Below, piece by piece: positions 1-8,934 of a stretch of DNA of 64,000 nucleotides. The DNA comes from Tenacibaculum caenipelagi (GTDB lineage Bacteria; Bacteroidota; Bacteroidia; Flavobacteriales; Flavobacteriaceae): assembly GCF_004363005.1 (NCBI RefSeq), contig NZ_SNYH01000001.1, positions 1 through 64,000 of the forward strand. Direction: 5' to 3'. Each line of letters begins with the position of its first letter. The first letter of the stretch is position 1. A program made the position numbers and the translations under genes. The notes under the pieces are model-generated. The model had not been told where the DNA came from, did no database searches, and worked only from the letters and a program-made list of their open reading frames with translations.

Positions 1-77
1 TTTCTTATCGTATCTTAAACCCTATTTTAATGAACTCTTGCTAACTTCTAAGCCTTGCGCTTATCCGTTTGCGGGTG
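1..77 (-). other. Probable ribosomal RNA operon leader (partial, runs off left edge)
   Basis: Read on the minus strand, this stretch follows a strong promoter (78-107) and contains no credible protein gene. It carries GTTCATTAAAAT near 26-37, which resembles a boxA-like antitermination element of ribosomal leaders. The start of the transcript (CACCCGC... just downstream of TATATTTG) looks like flavobacterial 16S leaders. I infer that a 16S-23S-5S operon lies just left of position 1; no rRNA body is visible here, so a tRNA operon is also possible. Confidence 0.45.
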
Positions 78-107
78 CAAATATAGAACCCTTTTTCCAT
101 TCAACAA
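78..107 (-). promoter_or_regulatory. Strong Bacteroidetes-type promoter, probably for an rRNA operon
   Basis: On the minus strand there is a perfect -7 box TATATTTG (85 down to 78), preceded after 19 bp by TTG (107-105). Upstream (about 108-180) are A-tracts on the minus strand, like an UP element. TAnnTTTG with TTG about 19-20 bp upstream is the known consensus of the primary sigma factor in Bacteroidetes. From 108 to 355 I see nothing else; an open frame at 38-250 on the plus strand runs across this promoter and is not a gene. Confidence 0.55.
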
Positions 108-355
108 CTACTTTTTTCGCCTTTTTTCTAAACCTTTTTTTAACCTTTTATTTTCTAATTAGTTACAACCATTTTTTTTTACTTTCTCCTTTAAATCTCA
201 TAGCTACTAGGTGTCTTTTGAAGGCTTTTTTGTATACATCCCTCATTTAACCAAACGTTCTCTCCTATCTTAAGATTAATTTCTTACCTGTAAATAGTAG
301 AGGTTCAACACTTATTATTGAGTAAATACATAAATCAGTAAACAAAACAACACTC

Positions 356-1087
356 CTACCTCCTCTTTTGCTTACGATCACGCTTCTTTCTCAACTTCGA
401 AAACATCGCCTTATAATCTGAAACATCTACATAACCCCGACTCTTTGATATTATATTCATATAGTCTTTATTCAATTTCGGCAATTGATATTCTAACTTT
501 TCATCTATATATGCACGTTGTATAATATCTTCTATCAGATAATCCTCGTTTTCAGTTTCTGGTTTATATTCTGACTTTAATGATAACTTAAACATATTTG
601 CCGTGGTATTGTACCAAAAAGCTTTCCATCCACTTCGAATCTCTTTTACATTATCAAAGGCTGTTTTTCCTGTTTGACGATGAATTAACTTTAGCAATAT
701 TCTTCCTTCTGTCCTTGTCAACTTTTTTAAAGGTGCAGTTAATTCATTTTCGAGATACTTTTGTACACGTTTTACGTATTGTCTCTTTTTTCTTTTTGAT
801 TTGATTCTTGACAAACGAAAATTCACACTATCCACTCTTTTTGCCGCTAGAATTGCATAAGGATATGCTTTGAATACTTTTTTTCTCATCCAATAATAAT
901 AATGGATATCTTTTTTTTCTTCAAACTTTAATTTAGGTAAGACAGTTACTTCATTTAATCTTATCATTAAACTGTCTCCTTTTTTAATTAAAAAGTACTC
1001 GTCATTAAAATTAGGCAAACTGTCTTTTATTTGTCCATTAACTAAAGTAGCAAGCAATATTATATATAGGTAGAGTATTCTTTTCAT
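356..1087 (-). CDS. DUF4294 domain-containing protein, probably exported
   Basis: A 243-residue protein of the Bacteroidetes family DUF4294, whose function is unknown. It begins with a short hydrophobic signal peptide (about residues 1-18, ending VNG-Q), so it is probably exported to the periplasm. The conserved core (about 45-200) includes the MRKKVFKAYPYA stretch, a very basic segment RIKSKRKKRQYVKR and GRILLKLIHRQTGKTAFD. The tail is strongly basic (KLRKKRDRKQKRR). It sits alone: the next gene upstream ends at 1195 with a terminator between, and the putative rRNA promoter lies downstream. Family assignment is from recognition of the conserved segments; the molecular role is not known. Confidence 0.8.
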   Translation of the reverse strand: MKRILYLYIILLATLVNGQIKDSLPNFNDEYFLIKKGDSLMIRLNEVTVLPKLKFEEKKDIHYYYWMRKKVFKAYPYAILAAKRVDSVNFRLSRIKSKRKKRQYVKRVQKYLENELTAPLKKLTRTEGRILLKLIHRQTGKTAFDNVKEIRSGWKAFWYNTTANMFKLSLKSEYKPETENEDYLIEDIIQRAYIDEKLEYQLPKLNKDYMNIISKSRGYVDVSDYKAMFSKLRKKRDRKQKRR

Positions 1088-1139
1088 GTTATTTTTATGT
1101 GCAAAAAGGATTCCAAATGTATCATTTCTGTTTTAAAAC

Positions 1140-1171
1140 AAAAAACTCATGAAAAAATTCATGAGTTTTTT
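1140..1171 (-). terminator. Rho-independent terminator
   Basis: Perfect 12-bp inverted repeat AAAAAACTCATG / CATGAGTTTTTT around an 8-base loop. It lies 24 bp after the stop of the aminotransferase-like gene and carries a T-tract in the minus-strand direction. Confidence 0.8.
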
Positions 1172-1194
1172 GTTTATATATAGCTAGCTCTTAA

Positions 1195-2448
1195 TTATTC
1201 TGCCATTATAGATTCGGCCACTTTTTTGTAAGTTCCGTTTTCTAATTTTTCACGGATTGCTGTAAATGCTTCGATTGTTTCAGTTACATCATCCATTGTA
1301 TGGCGTGCCGTTGGAATTAATCTTAATATTATTAATCCTTTTGGAATTACAGGATATACTACTATTGAACAGAATACTCCATGATTTTCACGTAAATCGT
1401 TCACCATCGCCATTGCTTCAGGAATTTCTCCTTTTAAGTATACTGGCGTAATACATGTTTGTGTTGTTCCTAAGTCGAATCCTGCTTCGCGTAAACCTGA
1501 TTGTAAAGCATTGGTTATTTTCCAAAGATTTTCTTTTAACTCAGGCATTGTACGAATCATATCTAAACGTTTTAATGCTCCTTTAACCATTGGCATTGGC
1601 AATGATTTAGCAAACATTTGAGATCGCATATTGTACTGTAAGTATTGTACTACATCTTTATCTCCTGCAAAGAATGCTCCAATACCTGCCATAGATTTAG
1701 CGAATGTTGCAAAATACACATCAATTCCGTCTTGTACTCCTTGCTCAAATCCTGTTCCTCTTCCTCCTTCTCCTAAAGTTCCGAATCCGTGCGCATCATC
1801 AACCAATAAACGGAAGTTGTATTTTTCTTTTAATCCTACAATCTCTTTTAATCTCCCTTGCTCACCACGCATACCAAAAACACCTTCAGAAACCAACAAA
1901 ATTCCTCCGCCAGTTTTTTCTGCCATTTTTGTAGCACGTTGTAAATTTTTCTCACAACTTTCAATATCATTATGACGATATACAAAACGTTTACCTGCAT
2001 GTAAACGAACTCCATCAATAATACATGCATGAGTATCTACATCATACACAATAATATCATCTTTTGAAACTAAAGCATCAATCGCAGATACCATACCCTG
2101 ATATCCGAAATTCACCAAGTAAGCAGCTTCTTTTCCTACAAACTCAGCGCACTCTTGTTCTAATTGTTCATGGTATTTTGTGTGACCTGACATCATACGA
2201 GCTCCCATAGGATACGCCATACCGTCAGTAGCTGCAGATTCTCCATCAACTTTTAATACTTCTGGATGATTTGCTAACCCTAAGTAATCGTTGATACTCC
2301 AAGTAATTAATTTTTTTCCATTGAAAGACATACGGTTAGAAATTGGTCCTTCTAATTTAGGAAACACATAATATCCTTCTGCTTTATCTGCCCATTTTCC
2401 TAAAGGTCCCTTATCTCCCTTAATTCTTTCAAATAAATCTTTAACCAT
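1195..2448 (-). CDS. PLP-dependent alpha-oxoamine synthase (serine palmitoyltransferase / KBL-like)
   Basis: A 417-residue fold-type I PLP enzyme of the alpha-oxoamine synthase group, which condenses an amino acid with an acyl-CoA and releases CO2. Visible hallmarks are the glycine-rich YPMGARMMSGHT segment (80-90), the cofactor motif VDDAHGFG (216-223, Asp and His contacting PLP) and the Schiff-base lysine in TFAKSMAGIG (K251). Substrate cannot be read from the sequence. In flavobacteria this family includes serine palmitoyltransferase (sphingolipids), cysteate acyltransferase (capnine sulfonolipids) and 2-amino-3-ketobutyrate CoA ligase. The N-terminal extension before SFNGKKLITW favours the lipid branch, but weakly. 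It is monocistronic, with its own promoter and terminator. Confidence 0.85.
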   Translation of the reverse strand: MVKDLFERIKGDKGPLGKWADKAEGYYVFPKLEGPISNRMSFNGKKLITWSINDYLGLANHPEVLKVDGESAATDGMAYPMGARMMSGHTKYHEQLEQECAEFVGKEAAYLVNFGYQGMVSAIDALVSKDDIIVYDVDTHACIIDGVRLHAGKRFVYRHNDIESCEKNLQRATKMAEKTGGGILLVSEGVFGMRGEQGRLKEIVGLKEKYNFRLLVDDAHGFGTLGEGGRGTGFEQGVQDGIDVYFATFAKSMAGIGAFFAGDKDVVQYLQYNMRSQMFAKSLPMPMVKGALKRLDMIRTMPELKENLWKITNALQSGLREAGFDLGTTQTCITPVYLKGEIPEAMAMVNDLRENHGVFCSIVVYPVIPKGLIILRLIPTARHTMDDVTETIEAFTAIREKLENGTYKKVAESIMAE

Positions 2449-2473
2449 TATTATTTTTGATTTTTATAGGTTG

Positions 2474-2504
2474 CGAAAATAGTGCTTTTTTAACAGATTT
2501 TCAA
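2474..2504 (-). promoter_or_regulatory. Putative promoter of the alpha-oxoamine synthase gene
   Basis: Minus strand TTG (2504-2502), 20-bp spacer, then TATTTTCG (2481-2474), one mismatch from TAnnTTTG. It sits about 26 bp upstream of the start codon. Confidence 0.4.
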
Positions 2505-2590
2505 AATTGTCTATAGCTTCGTTTCTAATAAATTGGAGAAAGGTGCCCATACAGACACCTTTACCCTTCATTTAACGAACCTAATTAATC

Positions 2591-4807
2591 TTATCCCTGA
2601 ATATTAGATTTTAATTCTTCTATAAATGGTTGTTTATACAATCTTTTACCTAAAGCTTTATGAATTGCATTTGCTACTGCTCCTCCTGCTGGTGGCAAAC
2701 CTGGTTCACCTAACCCTGTTGGTGCTATCTCGTTTTCAACAAAGTGCACTTCAACTTTTGGAGTCTCATTTATTCTTATTAATCGATAGTTATCAAAGTT
2801 TCTACTGGATGGTTTTCCTTCATTAAAGGTTAAATTACCGTACATAGCATGCCCAATACCATCAATTACTCCTCCTACTACTTGGTTTTTAGCTCCTGTT
2901 GGGTTTACAACAATACCGCAATCAACTGCTGCGACTACTTTTGTTACGACAGGCACTCCTTCTTTTAGCTCTACTTCTGCAACTTCTGCTACATGGGTAT
3001 TATGGCTGTAATAAGCTGAAAAACCTTGGTAAACTCCTTCTTTGGCTTTCCCCCAACCTCCTTTTTCAGCTGCTAATCGAATTGTATCTTGCATACGCTT
3101 TCCTGAATATTGGATTTTTTCGTCTTTGGTATCTTTTACATTTTCTAGTAAGTTTAAACGTAATTGTACTGGGTCAATTTCTAGTTCTTGTGCTAATTCA
3201 TCAAAAAAACATTGTTCTGCATATCCTAAAAAATTGGTATAAGGTGCTCTCCATGCTCCTGTACTTATATTACTTTTGTAGTTTCCTGTGGATACTTTAT
3301 AGTTTGGGATACATCCTGCTGGAAAGAAATGTGGAACCAATCCATACATATTATCATTAATTGCAGCTTCTTTTAAGTGATATCCTGTGATTTTTCCTTC
3401 TTTTATTGATGCAGCTATTCTGTATTTGATTGCTGGTCTATATGTTCCACTGATTACATCATCTTCTCTTGTTGAAACCATTTTCACTGGCTTCTTAATT
3501 TTATCAGATATTTCAAGAGCTTCATATACAAAATCTCCATACAGTCTTCTTCCGAATCCTCCTCCCATTCTTGTCATTTCTACATGTACCTGCTCTAAAT
3601 CACACCCTATTATTTCAGCTGCAACTCTTGCTACAAATTCAGGTGTTTGTGTTGGCCCTACCAAATGTACTTTTTCTGAAGTTACATTAGCAAAGAAATT
3701 CATAGGCTCCATACAGTTGTGAGGTAAAAAAGGTGAATGATAAGTACGTTCAATTACTTTATCGGCTTCTTTAAAAGCTTTTTTCACATTTCCATCTTCT
3801 CTTCTTACATCTAAATCATTAGCCTCTAACAAGCTTGTTAGCTTTTCATCATGAAGTTTTGTATCTTCTAACTCAGAGTTATCTTTCCATGTAGCCTTAA
3901 TAGCTTTTGCTCCTTTGATTGCTCCCCAAGTATTTTTAGCTAATACAACTACTTTATCTGTTTTTGTTAACTTAAACGTCCAATTAGTTTTTCCTGATTC
4001 GATAAAGTTTCTTGCTTTTTCTCCTATTGTTATAACATCTACTACTCCTGATATTTTTTTTGCTTCTGTTGCATCATACGATTCAAGTTCTTGTCCAAAA
4101 GACGGAGGTCTTACTACTGAGGCGTACAACATACCTTCTTCTTTATAATCTAAACCAAATAAAGGTTCACCGGTCACAATTTTTTCTAAATCTACATTTG
4201 TAGCACTTTTACCAATAATAGAGAACTCAGAAGGCTTTTTTAAAGTTACATCTTCAGGAACCTCAAGCGTAGCAGCTTCATTAACTACTTCACCATAACC
4301 TAAAGTTTCTCCTTTTTCATTTGTAATAATTCCTTTTGAAGCTGAACAAGTAGCAGCATCTACACCCCACTTTACCGCTGCTGCATTAATTAACATTTGT
4401 TTGGCTGTAGCTCCTGTTTGTCTTAAAACAGGCCAACTTACTCGAATAGATCCGCTTCCTCCTGCTAACTGACGTGTATAATTTTTTGTATCTAATGGTG
4501 CTTGTACTACATGTACTTTATCCCAATCGACGTCTAATTCTTCGGCAATAATCATCGGCATTGAAGTTTTTACTCCTTGACCTATTTCTGGATTTGGTGA
4601 ATAAATAGTTACATAACCCTCTTTAGATATTTTAATAAATGCATTAAAATCATTAAAATTCAGGTTTTCTACATCTACAGATGGCTTTACATTAGGCTTA
4701 CACGCTGTAAATAAATTAAACCCAATCATAATTCCTCCACTGGCTAGTGCTGAAGCTCTTAAAAAATTTCTTCTACTAAACGTTACTTTGTTTTCTTGTG
4801 TACTCAT
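2591..4807 (-). CDS. iorB: Xanthine dehydrogenase-family molybdopterin-binding subunit (isoquinoline 1-oxidoreductase beta-like)
   Basis: A 738-residue large subunit of a molybdenum hydroxylase. The N-terminus has a twin-arginine signal (SRRNFLRASALASG) followed by a lipobox-like FTAC, so it is probably exported folded, perhaps as a lipoprotein. The body carries the aldehyde-oxidase MoCo-binding domains: GGFGRR around residue 400 and the C-terminal GLGEPGLPPAGGAVANAI, which contains the expected catalytic glutamate. It is 12 bp downstream of the small 2Fe-2S subunit, with which it should form the IorAB-type dimer; no FAD subunit is present, as usual for this subfamily. Substrate is unknown: annotation as isoquinoline oxidoreductase is by family only, and an aldehyde or N-heterocycle oxidase is equally possible. 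Confidence 0.85.
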   Translation of the reverse strand: MSTQENKVTFSRRNFLRASALASGGIMIGFNLFTACKPNVKPSVDVENLNFNDFNAFIKISKEGYVTIYSPNPEIGQGVKTSMPMIIAEELDVDWDKVHVVQAPLDTKNYTRQLAGGSGSIRVSWPVLRQTGATAKQMLINAAAVKWGVDAATCSASKGIITNEKGETLGYGEVVNEAATLEVPEDVTLKKPSEFSIIGKSATNVDLEKIVTGEPLFGLDYKEEGMLYASVVRPPSFGQELESYDATEAKKISGVVDVITIGEKARNFIESGKTNWTFKLTKTDKVVVLAKNTWGAIKGAKAIKATWKDNSELEDTKLHDEKLTSLLEANDLDVRREDGNVKKAFKEADKVIERTYHSPFLPHNCMEPMNFFANVTSEKVHLVGPTQTPEFVARVAAEIIGCDLEQVHVEMTRMGGGFGRRLYGDFVYEALEISDKIKKPVKMVSTREDDVISGTYRPAIKYRIAASIKEGKITGYHLKEAAINDNMYGLVPHFFPAGCIPNYKVSTGNYKSNISTGAWRAPYTNFLGYAEQCFFDELAQELEIDPVQLRLNLLENVKDTKDEKIQYSGKRMQDTIRLAAEKGGWGKAKEGVYQGFSAYYSHNTHVAEVAEVELKEGVPVVTKVVAAVDCGIVVNPTGAKNQVVGGVIDGIGHAMYGNLTFNEGKPSSRNFDNYRLIRINETPKVEVHFVENEIAPTGLGEPGLPPAGGAVANAIHKALGKRLYKQPFIEELKSNIQG

Positions 4808-4819
4808 AATTGAATTTTT

Positions 4820-5281
4820 TTAAGACATTTTATCTGCAGCCAAAGCAACCGCTTTTTCTATTCTATTGTATGCAGCACAACGACAAATATTTCCTTGCAT
4901 TGCTTCTCTTATCTCTTCTTTTGAAGGATTTGGGTTTTCTTTTAAAAAGGAAGCTGCAGTCATAATTTGTCCTGTTTGACAATATCCACATTGTGGCACA
5001 TCAACTTCTTTCCAAGCTTCTTGTAACGGATGATTGCCTTCTGCTGACAAACCTTCAATAGTAGTAATTTCTTCATTCTCTAACGTTGAAACTTGTAATT
5101 GACAACTTCTCATTGCAGTTCCGTCTACATGAACTGTACAGGCTCCACATTGTGCTATTCCACAACCGAATTTGGTTCCTACCATATCGAGTTCATCACG
5201 TAAAACCCACAACAGTGGTGTATCAGCATCTGCTATAAAAGACACTGATTTTCCATTAATTTTTAATGTATAATTTGGCAT
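4820..5281 (-). CDS. iorA: (2Fe-2S)-binding subunit of a molybdenum hydroxylase
   Basis: A 153-residue electron-transfer subunit with two [2Fe-2S] sites. The plant-type ferredoxin domain has C40, C45, C48 and C60 (CGIAQCGAC...C). The helical domain has C98, C101, C133 and C135 (CGYC...CRC). This is the standard eight-cysteine set of xanthine-oxidase small subunits. It is the first gene of a two-gene operon with the molybdopterin subunit 12 bp downstream. It has no signal sequence of its own and is probably carried out through the Tat pathway with its partner. Confidence 0.9.
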   Translation of the reverse strand: MPNYTLKINGKSVSFIADADTPLLWVLRDELDMVGTKFGCGIAQCGACTVHVDGTAMRSCQLQVSTLENEEITTIEGLSAEGNHPLQEAWKEVDVPQCGYCQTGQIMTAASFLKENPNPSKEEIREAMQGNICRCAAYNRIEKAVALAADKMS

Positions 5282-5376
5282 TTTGAGTAGTTTTAAGAAT
5301 TCGTAAAAGTTACAAAAAAAATAAATGCCAGTTTGTTAACGAAGTAATTTTAAAGTAATTTTAAAAAAAATTAAAA

Positions 5377-5408
5377 AAAGAAAGAGAAGCAATTGCTTCT
5401 CTTTCTTT
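5377..5408 (-). terminator. Terminator overlapping the purC stop codon
   Basis: Perfect palindrome AAAGAGAAGCAA/TTGCTTCTCTTT extended to 16-bp arms, with A-rich sequence below it (T-tract on the minus strand). Its upper arm overlaps the purC stop codon at 5407-5409. Confidence 0.7.
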
Positions 5409-6357
5409 ATCTATTTTGTAAAAATGCATTCACATTTTTTTCTATTCTTTCGAGTACGTTTTCAGTACTTGCTTTTACAAAGGTTTCTCCTGTAATTTGT
5501 TCATACAACTCAATATACCTATTTGATATTTCATAGATTTTCTCGTCAGACATTTCAGGAATTTCTTGTCCTTCTTTTCCTTGAAATCCGTTTTCAATTA
5601 ACCACTGACGTACAAACTCTTTTGATAATTGTTTTTGTTTTTCTCCTTTTTCTTGACGTTCTACATATCCCTCAGCATAAAAATAACGAGAAGAATCTGG
5701 TGTATGGATTTCATCAATCAATACAATTTTACCATCTTTAGTTTTTCCGAACTCGTATTTGGTATCTACTAAAATCAATCCTCTTTTTGCTGCTAATTCG
5801 GTTCCCCTTTGAAATAACTTTCTTGTATAGTCTTCTAATACTAAATAATCTTCTTCAGAAACAATTCCTTTAGCTAAAATATCTTCACGAGAAATATCTT
5901 CATCATGTTCACCATTATCTGCCTTTGTTGAAGGTGTAATAATCGGCTCTGGGAATTTATCATTTTCTTTCATTCCCTCTGGCATTGCTACTCCACAAAG
6001 CATTCTTTTTCCTGCTGCATATTCACGAGCCGCATGTCCTGATAAATAACCGCGGATTACCATTTCTACTTTAAAGGGTTCGCATAAATGACCTACTGCT
6101 ACATTTTCGTCTGGGTTCGCTAATAACCAGTTTGGAACGATATCCGCAGTATCATTCATCATTTTAGTAGCGATTTGATTTAGAATTTGCCCTTTGAAAG
6201 GAATTTGACGGGGTAAAATTACGTCAAATGCAGAAAGACGATCAGAAGCAATCATTACCAATAACTCATCATTGATATTATAAACTTCTCTTACTTTTCC
6301 TTTATAAACTGTCTTTTGCCCTGGAAACTGAAAGTTAGTTTCGTTAATTGTATTCAT
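5407..6357 (-). CDS. purC: Phosphoribosylaminoimidazole-succinocarboxamide synthase
   Basis: SAICAR synthetase (316 residues), the purine-pathway enzyme that joins aspartate to CAIR using ATP. Recognisable motifs are the nucleotide-binding start [11 protein letters not shown], the [19 protein letters not shown] segment, [30 protein letters not shown], and the signature LVDTKYEFG...[14 protein letters not shown]. At about 316 residues it is the long single-domain form common in Bacteroidetes. It is cytoplasmic. No other pur genes lie in the window; it appears to be its own transcription unit with a -7 box upstream. Confidence 0.97.
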   Translation of the reverse strand: MNTINETNFQFPGQKTVYKGKVREVYNINDELLVMIASDRLSAFDVILPRQIPFKGQILNQIATKMMNDTADIVPNWLLANPDENVAVGHLCEPFKVEMVIRGYLSGHAAREYAAGKRMLCGVAMPEGMKENDKFPEPIITPSTKADNGEHDEDISREDILAKGIVSEEDYLVLEDYTRKLFQRGTELAAKRGLILVDTKYEFGKTKDGKIVLIDEIHTPDSSRYFYAEGYVERQEKGEKQKQLSKEFVRQWLIENGFQGKEGQEIPEMSDEKIYEISNRYIELYEQITGETFVKASTENVLERIEKNVNAFLQNR

Positions 6358-6383
6358 TACTATTTTGTTGTGTTGTTGTGGCG

Positions 6384-6391
6384 CAAATGTA
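6384..6391 (-). promoter_or_regulatory. -7 box candidate for purC
   Basis: TACATTTG on the minus strand, 27 bp before the purC start, matching TAnnTTTG exactly. No TTG is found at the expected -33 distance. Confidence 0.3.
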
Positions 6392-6397
6392 AGTAAT

Positions 6398-6991
6398 CTA
6401 GTCTAGTTTTTGAATAGTTTTTATTTGTTTTATATTTTCTAAAATTGGTGTGACAGTTACATATTTATTCCCTTCTTCTACATAAAATATATAGGCACTA
6501 TTTTGTCCTATTTGGGTCACTTTTAATTGAGAATCATCTTTAAAAACTAATGTTATATTATTCTCAAGCTTTCCATCTAACAAGTGTCCTCTAAATTTAA
6601 TTCCCATCCCTAATCTGAACCCTATTAACAAAGAAGACATCATGAACGAAACAGAAATCATAAACGCTATTTTATTACTATACTCCACCTTTTTAGCTTT
6701 TGAGTCTACTCTCTTCTTTAACCATTTTATCTTATTTAATTTTTCATCTATTTTTTCTGAATTTTTAATATAAAAATACATAAGTGTAGAACATAGTAAT
6801 ACAATTACTGATAACGACCAATTATTTGCCAATAATGAAATTGGCGATAAAATTGTGTCAGTAATTGATATATACTGTAAATAATCTACACCTATAAAAC
6901 GATAAAAAATAGTATCACTAACTAGTCCTAAAACAATCAAAAATATATACCCTATAGATAAATACTCTTGAATACCAAATCTTTTAAACAT
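6398..6991 (-). CDS. Hypothetical integral membrane protein
   Basis: A 197-residue protein that I do not recognise. Three hydrophobic segments are visible: about 13-33 ([19 protein letters not shown]), 46-73 ([29 protein letters not shown]) and 108-128 ([21 protein letters not shown]). A basic loop separates the second and third, and a hydrophilic C-terminal domain of about 65 residues follows. It starts 2 bp after the phoH stop codon and is probably co-transcribed with phoH. No catalytic motif is visible. Confidence 0.65.
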   Translation of the reverse strand: MFKRFGIQEYLSIGYIFLIVLGLVSDTIFYRFIGVDYLQYISITDTILSPISLLANNWSLSVIVLLCSTLMYFYIKNSEKIDEKLNKIKWLKKRVDSKAKKVEYSNKIAFMISVSFMMSSLLIGFRLGMGIKFRGHLLDGKLENNITLVFKDDSQLKVTQIGQNSAYIFYVEEGNKYVTVTPILENIKQIKTIQKLD

Positions 6992-6993
6992 AC

Positions 6994-7947
6994 TTACTCC
7001 GTTTCTATACTTTTATATGCTGTTATAATTTGTTTTACTAATCGGTGGCGGATTACATCTTTATCATCTAAATGTACTTGTGCAATTCCTTTAATATCTT
7101 TTAAGGCCAATAACGATTCTTTTAATCCTGACACTTGTCTGCGAGGTAAATCAATTTGCCCAGGATCTCCTGTAATAATAAACTTTGCATGCATCCCCAT
7201 ACGAGTTAAAAACATTTTCATTTGCGCATGAGTAGTGTTTTGTGCTTCATCTAAAATTACAAAGGCATTATCTAGCGTACGACCTCTCATAAAAGCTAAT
7301 GGTGCTATTTGAATCGTTCCATTTTCTAAATAAGCTTGTAACTTTTCGTGTGGAATCATATCTCGTAAAGCATCATACAATGGTTGCATATACGGATCTA
7401 ACTTCTCTTTTAAATCTCCTGGTAGAAATCCTAAGTTTTCACCAGATTCAACCGCTGGTCTTGTTAATATAATTCGTCTTACTTCTTTTTCCTTTAATGC
7501 TTTTACAGCTAATGCAACAGCTGTATATGTTTTACCTGTACCTGCAGGTCCTACAGCAAATAACATATCGTTTTTTTGCATCAACTCAACCATTTTATGT
7601 TGATTGGCTGTTTGTGCTTTTATTAATCTTCCGTTGACTCCATGAACTAAAACGTCATTAGGGCTTCCAGATTTGCGAATCTCTTCTTCTTTACCTGTTG
7701 ATGTTAAAATACGTTCAATACTATTTTCATCTAACTTATTGTACCTATTAAAGTACTTAATAAGCATTTCCAATCGTTTCTCAAATTCGTCTAAGAGTTC
7801 AGGTTCTCCAAAAATTTTAAGTTTATTTCCTCTTGCTACAATTTTTACTTTAGGAAAGAATGTTTTTAACTGAGCAACTGTGCTGTTTTGAGCTCCAAAG
7901 AAATCATTTGGATTGATTTCTGTTAATTCAATTATACGTTCGTTCAA
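6994..7947 (-). CDS. phoH: PhoH-family ATPase (PhoH-like / YbeZ)
   Basis: A 317-residue cytoplasmic P-loop ATPase related to the helicase superfamily. An N-terminal nucleic-acid-binding region (about 1-70) precedes the ATPase core. Walker A is GPAGTGKT (133-140), Walker B is FVILDEAQN, and TGDPGQIDLP is the sensor-like segment. PhoH2/YbeZ proteins are linked to RNA metabolism and often work with the endonuclease YbeY, which is not in this window. It is followed 2 bp later by a membrane-protein gene. Upstream it diverges from the SAM hydroxide adenosyltransferase gene across a 122-bp AT-rich region. Confidence 0.93.
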   Translation of the reverse strand: MNERIIELTEINPNDFFGAQNSTVAQLKTFFPKVKIVARGNKLKIFGEPELLDEFEKRLEMLIKYFNRYNKLDENSIERILTSTGKEEEIRKSGSPNDVLVHGVNGRLIKAQTANQHKMVELMQKNDMLFAVGPAGTGKTYTAVALAVKALKEKEVRRIILTRPAVESGENLGFLPGDLKEKLDPYMQPLYDALRDMIPHEKLQAYLENGTIQIAPLAFMRGRTLDNAFVILDEAQNTTHAQMKMFLTRMGMHAKFIITGDPGQIDLPRRQVSGLKESLLALKDIKGIAQVHLDDKDVIRHRLVKQIITAYKSIETE

Positions 7948-8009
7948 ATGATAAAGGTTTTAATAATATTATTCACACTAAAAATAATGATTATTTTTAT
8001 CGAATTACG

Positions 8010-8017
8010 TAGTTTTG
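8010..8017 (+). promoter_or_regulatory. -7 box candidate for the SAM hydroxide adenosyltransferase gene
   Basis: TAGTTTTG matches TAnnTTTG 52 bp upstream of the 8070 start. A clear -33 TTG is not present. Confidence 0.3.
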
Positions 8018-8069
8018 TTTAAAATTTCAGCGTAATTTTTCACAAACTAATTAACAAACACCTAAATTA

Positions 8070-8930
8070 ATGTCTCTTATTACATTAACTACTGATTTTG
8101 GAACTAAAGACCACTTTGTAGGTGCTGTAAAAGGAGCTATTTACTCTGAATTACCTGATGCTAAGATAGTAGATATAACACACCAAATATCTCCTTTCAA
8201 TATTACTGAAACAGCTTATATTTTAAAAAATGCTTATAAGAGTTTTCCTGACAAAACTATTCATGTGATAGGGGTTGATTCTGAATTAAGCATCCGTAAC
8301 AAACACATTGCCTTAGAGTTAGACAATCATTATTTTATTTGTCCTGATAATGGATTAATTTCTATGATTGCTTCTGAAATCAAGCCAACAAAAATTTTTG
8401 AGATTAATATCCATGACCGTATAGAAAGTAGTTTTCCTGTTTTAGATGTTTTTGTACAGGTTGCTAGCCATATTGCTCGTGGAGGTAGTTTAAGTGTTAT
8501 TGGTAAAGAAGTTGAATCTTACAAGAAAATTATTGAAATACAACCTAAGGTAAATGAACAACAAAATATCATTTCTGGTGGAGTTATTTATATTGATAAC
8601 TACGGAAATGTTATTACCAATATTAGCAAGAAACAGTTTAACACTATTGGTAAAGGGCGTGATTTTAAAGTTACTGCAAGACGTTATATTTTTACCAAAA
8701 TTTACAACAGATATAATGAGATTGTAGATTATTCTGCCACAGATAATAGGCAATACGATGGTGAGAGGTTAGCTATTTTTAATTCTGCAGGATTTTTAGA
8801 AATTGCAATTTATAGAAGTAATTTAGAAACTGTTGGAGGAGCTTCTACCTTACTAGGATTAGAATATAGAGACACCGTTACTATTGAATTTGAAAATCCG
8901 GTTAAACCTGAATTTACCGCTTTAAATTAA
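8070..8930 (+). CDS. S-adenosylmethionine hydroxide adenosyltransferase family protein (DUF62)
   Basis: A 286-residue member of the SAM-dependent chlorinase/fluorinase fold. Most bacterial members hydrolyse SAM to adenosine and methionine. The opening TLTTDFGTKDHFVGAVKG and the D70...R76 pair (GVDSELSIRNKHIALE) are typical, as are CPDNGLIS and the YIDNYGNVITNIS segment in the C-terminal domain. The usual TFHGRD motif, whose histidine completes the Asp-Arg-His set, reads SSFPVLD here, so the histidine position is proline (P123). It lies 4 bp ahead of a small monooxygenase-like gene and is probably co-transcribed with it. Physiological role is unknown. Confidence 0.88.
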   Translation: MSLITLTTDFGTKDHFVGAVKGAIYSELPDAKIVDITHQISPFNITETAYILKNAYKSFPDKTIHVIGVDSELSIRNKHIALELDNHYFICPDNGLISMIASEIKPTKIFEINIHDRIESSFPVLDVFVQVASHIARGGSLSVIGKEVESYKKIIEIQPKVNEQQNIISGGVIYIDNYGNVITNISKKQFNTIGKGRDFKVTARRYIFTKIYNRYNEIVDYSATDNRQYDGERLAIFNSAGFLEIAIYRSNLETVGGASTLLGLEYRDTVTIEFENPVKPEFTALN

Positions 8931-8934
8931 TTAT

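Noticed and set aside
38..250. 70-codon open frame on the plus strand at the left edge
   Set aside because: It is Phe/Leu/Thr-rich low complexity and runs across an exact TATATTTG promoter and its A-tract region read from the other strand.
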